Origin: Epichloe hybrida
Lineage: Eukaryota; Ascomycota; Sordariomycetes; Hypocreales; Clavicipitaceae
DNA: 64,000 bases
Assembly: GCA_019022495.1 (NCBI GenBank)
Contig: JAFEKR010000010.1
Span: forward strand, 124,001-188,000
Reading direction: 5' to 3'
The translations under genes and the position numbers were made by a program. Position 1 is the stretch's first letter. Each line of letters opens with the position of its first letter. The notes below the pieces were generated by a model, which saw only the letters and a program-made list of their open reading frames with translations, was not told where the DNA came from and searched no databases. Positions 35,832 to 45,600 of the stretch are shown here, in pieces.

Positions 35832-35954
35832 TGTCAGGTGCGCGCGCGCGTACGCGTGGCCTAATAATCAATTATAAGGTGTAATGCGAGCGAGAGCTAG
35901 CATTGATGGATCTTTTGGTCCAATGGCTTACCTACACACCTTCAGGTTCTGACA
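35832..35954 (+). repeat. 3' LTR of the TRIM
   Basis: 123 bp and nearly identical to 28959-29081, with fewer C-to-T changes. It is preceded by the purine tract GAGGGAAGGGA. Confidence 0.9.
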
Positions 35955-35959
35955 CTAGA

Positions 35960-37000
35960 CCTAACAGAGCCGCATTAGACGTATCGCTAATAATGGCGTC
36001 TGGATTATCTCCTACGTTAGATGCAAGTCTTGAAGATGTGACTAAACGCCCCAGGAGCTCTTGCTATGACACGTCAGTAGGTTAAGCCAGTGAGCCAATA
36101 GTCCACGTAATTGGCGTTCGATACCAGAATGGCGTGACTGTTTGACGCGCTTTCCTGGTCGCCCACTCCAACAGCTATCTCCTTGAGCGTGCTACAGCTT
36201 GTGGAGTCACCTTGGCTAGGGTCTGTATCCAATTAGATAGAAGTGGATTAGAGGTATATTCGCTTATATATAAATAGGCTAATAATAAAAAATATACTAC
36301 TGATTTTCCTTATAAATTACTACACCACACTTTCGCGTGCTTACGTGGTCACTGACCTTGTGGCAGGGGGGCTGTGGGGGCCCCACTGACCCATAAGCTG
36401 TAGCACGCTCAAGGAGATACGAAGCTTAAGATGGGGCTGCTAAACCTGCACGGGCTTCCTTGCTCGTAACCAGGGTCCTGTTTACCCCCGTAACCACTAT
36501 CTCCGGTGAATTGGTCATATTAAAGCATTTAATACAACTTCTTAAGGTAGTAAAGCCAAGACCATAGACATATACTTGGTCCGGAACACTCTACGAAAGA
36601 GAGGCATAGAAAGTGTGGATACGAATCATTAGATATACGGACACACCACCCCCTTCTTGTCTACTTAGCAGCTGATACGCCAAGTAATTCGCCCCCTAAC
36701 ACTGTCCATACCATTGCAGCCTGCCATGCTTTCTCACACAAGTTCCGTGCAGGTGTGCGTAGTCCAAACGTAACAAAGGTGGTCGTGGTGAAGGATGATA
36801 TTAATAGCGAGGATAGTGAGATGACAACGATAGGATCAATGAATAGCATAAAAGTACATTTCCTTTCCTTTCTGTACTACCTTAACCTCACTCTTAGTAT
36901 GGATTCCTTGGCGATCAGAGGATATTTCCTAAACGGGTTAGTCTTGGTGGTCTTGTTGGTCAAAGTGGCTTGGTCTGACTTCGTCGCAATACCACCCTAC
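35960..37000. other. Intergenic island upstream of the thioesterase gene
   Basis: This is GC-balanced, non-repetitive sequence except for the palindromic element at 36176-36419. Short frames at 35903-36085 and 36661-36849 have no family-like features, so I did not call them. Confidence 0.45.
36176..36419. mobile_element. 244-bp element with perfect 24-bp terminal inverted repeats
   Basis: Positions 36176-36199 and 36396-36419 are perfect inverted copies (TATCTCCTTGAGCG at the outside). Weaker complementarity continues inward (TGTGGAGTCA versus the complement of TGACCCATA). The interior has no frame. This could be a MITE. No target duplication was identified, so a simple inverted duplication is the alternative. 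Confidence 0.6.
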
Positions 37001-37007
37001 CTACGTA

Positions 37008-37020
37008 GTATATAAAAAGC
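37008..37020 (+). promoter_or_regulatory. TATA box of the thioesterase gene
   Basis: GTATATAAAAAGC lies 105 bases upstream of the chosen start codon, a normal distance for a filamentous fungal promoter, in a GC-balanced context. Confidence 0.65.
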
Positions 37021-37100
37021 TTAAAGGGGAATTCTCTCAAATTCCATACTTCTTCCAGACAAAACACCCATTGTGGTCTTGTACAATCACCTTACTCAAC

Positions 37101-37121
37101 ATGACAGAGGAAAAGAAGTAG
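37101..37121 (+). promoter_or_regulatory. Six-codon upstream open reading frame
   Basis: ATG ACA GAG GAA AAG AAG TAG ends three bases before the thioesterase ATG and is in the same frame. Ribosomes that start here would stop just ahead of the main start, so it could dampen translation. Confidence 0.6.
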
Positions 37122-37124
37122 AAA

Positions 37125-37796
37125 ATGGCTGGGCCCAAGATTATGCCCGGCGCAGAAGAAGAGCTGGAGTACTTCATACGTATTCCAGAGTTTCGCGAGC
37201 GCTTCCAAAGAGGCAATGCGGTTGTATTGCCGCGAAGAGATCAAGAGGCAGATGGCCGCGGAAGCACGGGAAAGCTCTTTAGCCAAACCCTTAGCACACC
37301 TACGACGATACCTCGCTGTATTGTCATGTTCGACGATACGTTTGCAGCACAATCCTCGGCCAAGTACTGGCTGCCAGTAACCACGTGCTCTGTCTTTTAC
37401 CAGCTTGGAACGTGCGTGTGCGGCTTCGGCAATATTTGTCACGGCGGAATACAGACAACGCTTCTTGATGATGTGATGGGGGTCCTCGGCGTTCTCAATG
37501 CTCGGCTGCAGGACGGGCTCATCCCCTCCAACGAGCTTGGCGCATACTTGCCCACACGCAACCAAGGCATGCTCGACTTGACGAAGAGTCTCTTCGCCAC
37601 TGAAGGAATCGAAGTACAGTTTCTATGCCCTCTACGCACACCGCAGGTGATTGAGGTGGTGGTCCACCTCGAAGAGGTTGACGCGGATGGAGGCTCCTAC
37701 AAGGTACGCGGGGTCATCAAGGACATGAGTGGCAATCAATATGCCACAGCACGCACGAAATGGATAGTTTATGCGGGCCATCGCAGCCGCCTATGA
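37125..37796 (+). CDS. Hotdog-fold thioesterase superfamily protein (PaaI/4HBT-like), 223 aa
   Basis: It resembles fungal acyl-CoA thioesterase-like proteins that hydrolyse a thioester and release CoA or another thiol. The hotdog signature is at residues 101-120: FGNICHGGIQTTLLDDVMGV, with H106-G107-G108 and the acidic D115/D116 on the central helix. The segment TKSLFATEGIEVQFLCPLRTP, split here by position (residues 152-173), corresponds to the core strands. VHLEEVDADGGSYKVRGVIKD continues the sheet (181-200), and the C-terminal strand reads ATARTKWIV. The frame is a single exon of usual length for the family. I chose the ATG at 37125 because the ATG at 37101 is closed by a stop after six codons. 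There is no signal peptide or membrane segment, so it is probably cytosolic. With the Gypsy element subtracted it lies 0.8 kb upstream of the CoA ligase, on the same strand. Confidence 0.87.
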   Translation: MAGPKIMPGAEEELEYFIRIPEFRERFQRGNAVVLPRRDQEADGRGSTGKLFSQTLSTPTTIPRCIVMFDDTFAAQSSAKYWLPVTTCSVFYQLGTCVCGFGNICHGGIQTTLLDDVMGVLGVLNARLQDGLIPSNELGAYLPTRNQGMLDLTKSLFATEGIEVQFLCPLRTPQVIEVVVHLEEVDADGGSYKVRGVIKDMSGNQYATARTKWIVYAGHRSRL

Positions 37797-38015
37797 GGTT
37801 TAGGCAGGGACATTGAGCCTTTTTTAAAATGGGTTTATTCGTTTTTCTTACTTCACATGCGGAGCATATCATCATGTCTAGCTTGACAGGGTAGATTGGG
37901 ATGTGATTGAAGCCAATCAAATCGGCAGCCCTCACGATGGAATCACAGCTCGAATGGATTAAGCCTTGTAACAACCAGGGGCTGTACACCGTAACGTGGC
38001 ATGGAGTGTGGTTAG
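37797..38015. other. 3' flank of the thioesterase gene
   Basis: This short GC-balanced stretch up to the Gypsy insertion presumably holds the 3' UTR. It ends with GTTAG (38011-38015), the probable target duplication. Confidence 0.45.
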
Positions 38016-38180
38016 CCAAGAACTGAAAGAACGGAGGAACGAAGCTTTTATCAATTAATTAACTAAACGAACGAATTTTGTGGTAATAGTCCGGGAGGAA
38101 AAGAAGCCTTAACTAAAAATCTGCTAGTGGGGTTTTTGTGCTAGGTAGGCTAGGTACCTCGCACCTACCCCCACCTATCA
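38016..38180 (-). repeat. 3' LTR of the 11-kb Gypsy element
   Basis: Plus-strand text CCAAGAACTGAAAGAACGG to CCCCCACCTATCA. The left (outer) half is intact, and the right (inner) half carries C-to-T changes relative to the partner LTR. Confidence 0.9.
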
Positions 38181-39642
38181 CGTCTACTACTATTTAGTGG
38201 TTACCCCTAACTATTAGTCTAAAAAAAAACATTAAATATCACTATAGGTATTGCCCCCCCCCTTAACTTATTAGCTTATACCACTAGCCCCTTAACCTAT
38301 TAGGCATTTCTCCTTTTCTAATCTTAGTCTAATGTAATTAGTTAATAATTATAATAACTTCTAGTATCTCTATGTCTAAGAAGGCTAATAGTCTATTAGC
38401 TTCTCCCCTAAAAATAGCAAATAACTCCTTATAGATAGTAAAAGCCCTTTTAGATAGATAGTTACGCTTTATTAGGTTACCTAGCTATATTAAGTAATCT
38501 CTAATTCTAATTAGAATATCTAGCCTCCCTAGTACTCTTAGAGAGTAAAGCCCTCCCTTAATCCTATATAAGCACTTAGCTACTACCTTAGAGAATAAAG
38601 AGTTTATAAACTAATTACCCCCTAGAGTGTTAGCCTATAAGCCTAGTTAGCTAATGGTTTCTTTAATATATTTATTATTTTATATAGGGGTTAAAGACCT
38701 AAAACTCTCTTAGAAAATAAGGACTCCTTCCTTTCTATTTAATACTAATATTAGAAATTCACTAGCTTCTTTTAAATCTTATAGCTATAACCCCTTAATT
38801 CTAGTAGCTTTAATGTTTTTCTAGTAGTAATTAATTAATTTATTAAGTTCTATAAGAGTGGTATAAACTAGGCAATAGGCCTTAGATATTATAGCTAATA
38901 CCTTAAGTGCTTTAATTTTACCCTTACTACACTTCTATTAGTTCTTATAAAGCTAAGACCTTAAAGCTTTTATTTTTAGAGGCTACTAAGTTAGTATAAC
39001 TATAGCCTAACTATAAGGGTAAAGATCTAATAAGACGCTTAACTAATCTTTAGACACTTTAATTAGTAGTAGTAGTGGTAGTATAAGTGATTTTAGTGGT
39101 AAGGGTTAAGTCTCTTACTTAGCCCTTAATTTAAATTTATTTACTATTTTATTATACTCCTTAGCTATTATATATTAAACTTTAGATAAGTAAGGGGCAC
39201 CCCTTAACTAGAGGTTATAATACTTATTAAAGATAAATATAGTTAAGGAGATGTAAATTCTATAATTATTAGTAAGTTTTATTAAATCCTATAAGTCTAT
39301 AACTAGTTAGTATTTAGCTATAACTCCTATTATTTTACTAAGGTAAGTTAGAACTAGTGTTACACCCTTGCCACTTACTTAGAAAGTATAGTTTAATAGA
39401 ATAGTAAATAAGTTTAATATAATAGGTTTTAGTCTAGGGTTATAAATATCCTTAAGTAAAAACATATCTTAAATTCGCTATAGCTTCTTATTAGTAACTA
39501 GTTATATTACTTATATAAAGGCAAAGGTAAGGGTTAACTACTTACTTATAAAGGGGTTTACTCTCCCTTATAGCTATAGTAAAGATAGTAATAGAGGTGA
39601 AGGTAATAGTCACAGACCCCTAATATTAGTAAGATCCCTCTT

Positions 39643-42600
39643 TTACTTTCTTTCCTTATTAATACTATTCCTAGCTAGCCTCCTAGGTAAAGCCCTAGCG
39701 TTATTATTATTAGTTATAGAAGGGTTAACTTCTCTAGCCCCCTTACTAGTCTTATCTTTATTATTATTAGGCCTTTCTTTCTTACCCTTATTATTAATAG
39801 TGCCCTTAGGGCTACTATTACTTCTTCTCCCTCTATTACTATCCTTATCCCTTTCTCTAGTATTACTATTACCTCTAGTTTTCCCCCTTTTACCACCTCC
39901 TATACCCTTATAATTATTACCCCTAGGGTCCTTCTTTTTACTAGCTTTACCTCTAGTTTTCTTACCCTTAATAATTTCTTCTTTAGATATATTATCCTTA
40001 GCATTATTATCTCTAGAATTAGAAGGTAGCTTAGATAAATTATTATTACTTCTAATATACTTCTCTTTATTTATAATAATTAGGATATTATTACTCTCTA
40101 TAACTTTATTAAGCACTCCTATCCTTAATAGCTACTTTACTCTCTATAGGTAAAAAGGCTTATTTTTATCTTCTAGTCCTATTAGGACCTTTCCCTTATT
40201 CCCTTTATATAGACATAAGGTCCTTATATATTTTACTATAGCCTTAGTTAAATAATACTATAGTAAGAAGTCTTTAGGTATTATTATAGTTTATATTTTA
40301 ATTAGGTCTTTAGGCATAGGTAATTCTATTAAGCAAAATAACCTAAGTGCTTAAAGACCCTAGATAAGCATAGTTAGTGTATTATCTATTATACCTTTAC
40401 TTTTCACTAGATTATAGGGGATACTAAAAAGATAATCTTATAGATAAATTAGTATTACTAGTAGCTAAAAGTAATATAATAGCCCCTTAACTCTTAATAT
40501 TACTTATCTTAACTCCTATTACACTATATTATTAATTAAGTGTCCTTAATTTCTTATGCTTATATTACTACTAAATAGCTTAATAGCTCTTACTAAGAGT
40601 AATAGTATAACTTAGAATAAATAAGGGAACTTTAATAGTTTTAGTTTATAGCTTAGCTATAGCTAATACTAGAAATAGAGGTAGAATTTTTTAGCCTTAA
40701 TAAGCTTAATATTTAGAATAATAGGCTTACCTTTTTTTCTAGAAATATAGATATAGTTTTTAGTCTTATATATTACTAAGTTAACTAAATCCCCCTATAT
40801 TACTAATACTATAAGAAAGCTAGTAGTATAAAAAATATCTATTAAGTATACCTTAATAAACCTTCTTACTATCTTAAGAATAAATATAGGAAACTTAAGG
40901 GTAAATATAAGAGGGAATATATAGAAGTAAACTCTAGGAGTAGCTTTAGTATAAGAGGTAAGCTAGTTTATCTTACTAACCTCTCTTACTAATCTAGGAT
41001 AGTTTACTATCTTAACTATTAGAATCTTTTAAGTATATAATAGCTTAATAGCATTGCCTCTCTTTAATTAATTATATATTCTAGTGCACTAAGTTAATAG
41101 GTTATTAAAGGTTAGGTTTCCTTATTTAGTAAGTAACTTTTACCTAAACTTTAATTTCCTTAACTCTCTAGTTATTTAATTCTTTAAAGTTTAATTAGCT
41201 ACTAGTAAGAGTAAACCTTTTATTACTTTTAGATTCCCTTTTACTAGTAGTTCTTAGTAAAGGATTACTAGAGAAGGCTTTATATAATTCCCTATTACTA
41301 AGTTAAAGAATATTCCTATTATATAGTTATTATCCTAAAGGAAGTTCTCTCTCTAGTTTATACTTAGCACTTATATAGCTATAGGATATATTATATCTAA
41401 GAGGTATCCTATAAAGATTTATCTAGGGCTCTTAATTATAGTATCTGCCCCTTTACCTTTAACTCCTATAAGTAATAAATTATATATAGTTACTATTATA
41501 ATTATTACTATTTTCTTAAGATTATATAGCCTTAGGCACCTATTTACTAGGCTAAACGCATACTATTTCCTAGGTTAAAAGTTTCTATTCTTAAATAGGT
41601 CTTCTCCCTATAACTTATTTACTATTTCCACTAGCACTTTACCCTTATTCTTAATAACTAGAAGTTATTTATCTAGCTTAAGGGTTACCCCCTTTACCTT
41701 ATTACTTCTTTATCCCTATATTCCTTCTTTCTAAAATAGTATAAGTAAAAGCTAGCTCCTTAGGGTCTTATATATAATATAAGTCTTTAAATAAGTCTAA
41801 GTCCTTTTACTTAATGCTTACTTAGTGTATTTCTCTAGCTACTAGTAAAGTAACTATTTATTTAGTAAGACTAAGAGCTCTTCCTAGACTTATAGTTATA
41901 GGAGCTATACTAAGAGAAAATTTAATAGTAAACGGTTTTAGATAAGAATATAAAGGTATAGCGTAATTATAGTAAAGTAGGAGGGAAGAGGTCTTTAACT
42001 TTTAAATAAAACCTAATGAAATTTATTAGGGTTAAACTTAGAATAGTAATAGGGTTTTCCCTTAGTAATTAAGAAGAAGGGTAAAAAGTACTAGAATATA
42101 AGAGAAGGAGGGGGAAAGTGTGTAGTCTTCTCTAACTCTTACTCTAAGCTCACTCTTAGCTTACCTTTTCCTACCTCTTAATTAACTACTAACCCATGCC
42201 TTTTTTTTCTTTCCTTTTCCCTCTCTCTCTCTCTTTTTTTTTTATTAAACCTCTAATTCTTACCATATAAATTATATATTCCTCTATATCTTAAGGGTCT
42301 CCCTTAATTTTATCTCTATAATTTTATTTTCCCTAATAATAGTTAATCCTATAAAGTCTTTAAATAACTAGTTTAAGGGACATAGGCCTTTAAAGTATCC
42401 TTATAGAAGTCTAAGCTATGCCCTTCCTTTACTCTTAATTTATCTAGGTTAATAAGTTAATAGGAAGCATGCCTAGTCTAAGTTTTAATTTAAAATAGTC
42501 CTTATTACTATAATTATAGCTTTAGGGGCTTCCCCTTAGTAATTACTATTACTATCTTACCTAGTTTAAATAGTTTAACTCTTTATTATTTATAGTATTC
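39643..42600 (-). mobile_element. Post-integrase region of the Gypsy element with decayed reading frame
   Basis: Downstream of the integrase, minus-strand sequence stays readable in one frame near 41300-41760 (with stops at Gln positions), for example LVEIVNKL and NRNFQPRKQYAFSL. A 157-codon open frame (39643-40116) is rich in Asn, Lys, Arg and Gly. A purine-rich tract lies at about 42190-42245 on the minus strand. I recognise no domain. It could be an accessory ORF of the element, or a second, nested element whose borders are no longer visible. Confidence 0.45.
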
Positions 42601-45600
42601 TTTATAAGTAATAGCCCTTAACCTCCTATTAGCCTCTACTACTATATAATAAGATTTAACATTCCTTACGAAATATATTACTATATCTCCTTCTAGGGAC
42701 TTCTCTAGTAGCTATACTAAATTCTTATAAAAATTATTACTCTAACTAGCTAAACTTTAGGTTAATAAGGCTCCTAGCCCTATCCCTAAGTTCTATATTA
42801 ATCTATATAGCACCTCTATAGGAGTATACCCTATAGATTTAATGTATTAATAATTTAATATTTTTACCATATTAGGAAGTTAGAGATCCTAGTTCTTTAT
42901 ATTAGATGTTATCTTATTTAACATACCCTATAAGATTTAATTTAATACCTTTACTAGTCTAACACTCTTATAAGACTATCTTAGAGTATTTATTAAGTTT
43001 ACTCCCTTTCTCTTTAAAAATACTAATAACTTTGCTAACCTAAATACTAGCCTAGGATTAGTGTAAAAACCCTCCGGAGTAAGTAATAACCTATTTATCT
43101 AAGCCTATAAATAGTTTACTACCTCTATAGCACTAGTTAACCTATAGGGAAATAGCTATATAAACTAAGAAAAATAATTAACTATAATAAGTATATACTA
43201 GATCTTTTGCTCTAATTCTAGAAATAGTCTAATATAGTCTATCCTTATTACTTAAAATGGTTTGTTTACTACTACTAGTTAATTTAGTGCCTTTTTCTTT
43301 TAAGTAGTATATTAGGCATATAGTATATACCCTAGAATATAGTTAATAATATTACCACCTATCCTAGGCTAAAACACTAATTAAGTTAACTATTACTAGG
43401 TTAGGTCCGCTCTAAAATATCTAGATTTATTATAAGCCTCCTATAGGGCACTTACTACTTCTTCTCTTACTAGGTAATGTTATCTATTATGCCTTCCTTT
43501 AAACTAGAGAACCCTATCCTTAAGTTTATACTATTACACTTTTATAACTATTTTTCTAATAGTATAATAGTTATAATCTCCTTTATAATACTTCCTAGTA
43601 ATAAGGAACCTTATAATTTCTTTATACTATAGCTTCTCTAGGTACTTCCTTTATAGTAATTTAACCCTAGGTAATACCTCTAGCTATCTTATATTCTAGC
43701 TTAACCCCTTAAGATTAGACTCCTTTTAAATCTTAGTAGCTTTTAGAGCCTTTAATATCTCCTTATATTCTCTAACTTTATCTTTCTAAATCCACTAGTT
43801 TTAGACTATATCCCTTAACCTAAACTTAGTTAAATTATCTATATAATTATCTAATAGAAATATAGTATAAGATAACCTATTAGTAGTAGTATTTTATTTT
43901 CCTTAGATAAAACAAATCTTAATATTTAATAGCCTTAGCTTAGTAACCTATCTAGTATAAATACCCTTATAACTAGTGGTAGTTATAAATATTATAAGTG
44001 GTTTATAGTCTATAAAGATAGTTAATCTTATTCTTAACTTAAAAAAGTGCTTATACTTCTAATAAAACTTAATAAAAGTATAAAGCTCTTGCTTATAAGT
44101 GCTATAGTTCTATTATATCTTAGTAAAAAGGAATAAATTATATAAAATAAGATAAGGGACTTTATCTTAGACTTATAATATTATATACCCTTTACTAAAT
44201 TTACTAGCATTAGAGTATAGTTAAGTTAGTAGGTTAAATATATACCTATATATACTTAGGATAGTAGTAGCTTTCTCCCTTAATATAGAGAAAGACAAAG
44301 CCTTTAAATCTCCCTATTACTAGCTTATGTCCCTAGTAAGTTAATTAAGGGGTTAAGTAATCTTAGCATAGTTCTTAATCTATTATTAGCAGAGTCTAAT
44401 AGCTCCTAAGAATAAACACACGCTAGATTAACTTATAGGTGTAGGCTAATCCCTTAGCTTTATAGCTTAGTTAGGTTTAATATATATTTTCCTACCTGCC
44501 TTATAAACCTAACTAACTATAATAATTAAATTTATTCCTAGAGAAACCTTTTTAAAGCTTAGTTTTAGTAAGGTCTATAATAGCCTAGGTAGTAAATAGT
44601 CCTTAATAAAAGACTACTACTCCTTAAATAAAGCATACTTATAGAAGATATTATCTATATATATAGCTAATATGCTTAGATTACCTAAGAGTTAAGGAGT
44701 AGTAAGAGAGAGTTTAGGGTAAGGTAATAGGATTAGACTAAATATAATCCTTATTACTTTAGTTATTATAAACCTAGCTAATTAAGAACCTTAGGGCATA
44801 TAAGATAGTTATAACTAACTAAACCTAGGGATATTAAAGGCAAACACATGCCTTAACTCTAATACTATAGGTATTAACTAGTATGTATGCTTAAGGTTAA
44901 ACATATAGTAGGAATTAATCTAAGGGTTAGATAGTTAATTATGAATTTTAGCTAGTAGGGGTAACTAGCTACCTAGCATGTCCTCCTTAACGTAAGAATA
45001 ATTAATAGTAAGTTATTACTTAGCCTATAGGTTAGACTTATCCTTTAGTACTAGTATAGGTTTTGCACACTAGTTAGATATCTTTCTATTAGCAGCTATA
45101 GTATACCTATATATCCCTAACTTAATTCCTTTAGTTACTAACTAATTTAACTAATACTTCTAAGGCTTTAACTATCTTTGCTTTAGGGATTATGCCTAAG
45201 GCTTTACATTTTCTTTTAGCTAAGGTACGTGTATATAAAGGCCTGTGGCAGGGATATTAGTAATTAATAAGGCATTTAAGTCTCTATATATATAAAACGT
45301 TTATATAACTTTCTCTACTATAGACTTTAGGATAAGGGGGCCTAAGGTTACTTTATAACCCTTAAACCATAATAACACTATTTTAATTAGGGTTTCCTAG
45401 TTAGTTTCTCTCCTTTACACTCTTCGCTTAGTTAGAAATAGAAATAACAGAGGATCTAGAGTAACTAGCCCTAGCTAATTATCCTTTGTCTATTAAAACA
45501 TTTTCCTATTATTATTATTAACCCTTAATTCTATAGTATGTTCTCTCCCTCTAAGCAAATTCACTTCTAATAGGAATGTATAGAGACTAAGTTAATTTAT

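Larger units (their letters stand above)
28959..35954 (+). mobile_element. TRIM-type miniature LTR element (0.65 kb) split by Copia II, TSD CTAGA
   Basis: Two 123-bp LTRs (28959-29081 and 35832-35954) start TGTCAGGTGCGCGCG and end CAGGTTCTGACA. They are flanked by CTAGA at 28954-28958 and 35955-35959. Removing the Copia II insertion (29194-35539 plus one CCTAA) leaves about 645 bp, with an internal region of about 400 bp and no coding frame. A polypurine tract GAGGGAAGGGA precedes the 3' LTR (35818-35828). The bases right after the 5' LTR are complementary to the LTR itself (see the primer-binding site entry). These are the features of a terminal-repeat retrotransposon in miniature, which must be moved by proteins of another element. 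Confidence 0.88.

Noticed and set aside
35903..36085. 60-codon frame crossing the TRIM 3' end
   Set aside because: It starts inside the LTR and runs across the target duplication into unique DNA, so it cannot be an ancestral gene.
36661..36849. 62-codon minus-strand frame with hydrophobic start
   Set aside because: The codon use is plausible, but there is no recognised family, no promoter signal and an overlapping frame on the other strand. Too short to support.
39643..40116. 157-codon N/K/R-rich frame as an independent host gene
   Set aside because: It lies inside the Gypsy element on the element's strand in AT-shifted DNA. It is kept only as part of the element's post-integrase region.
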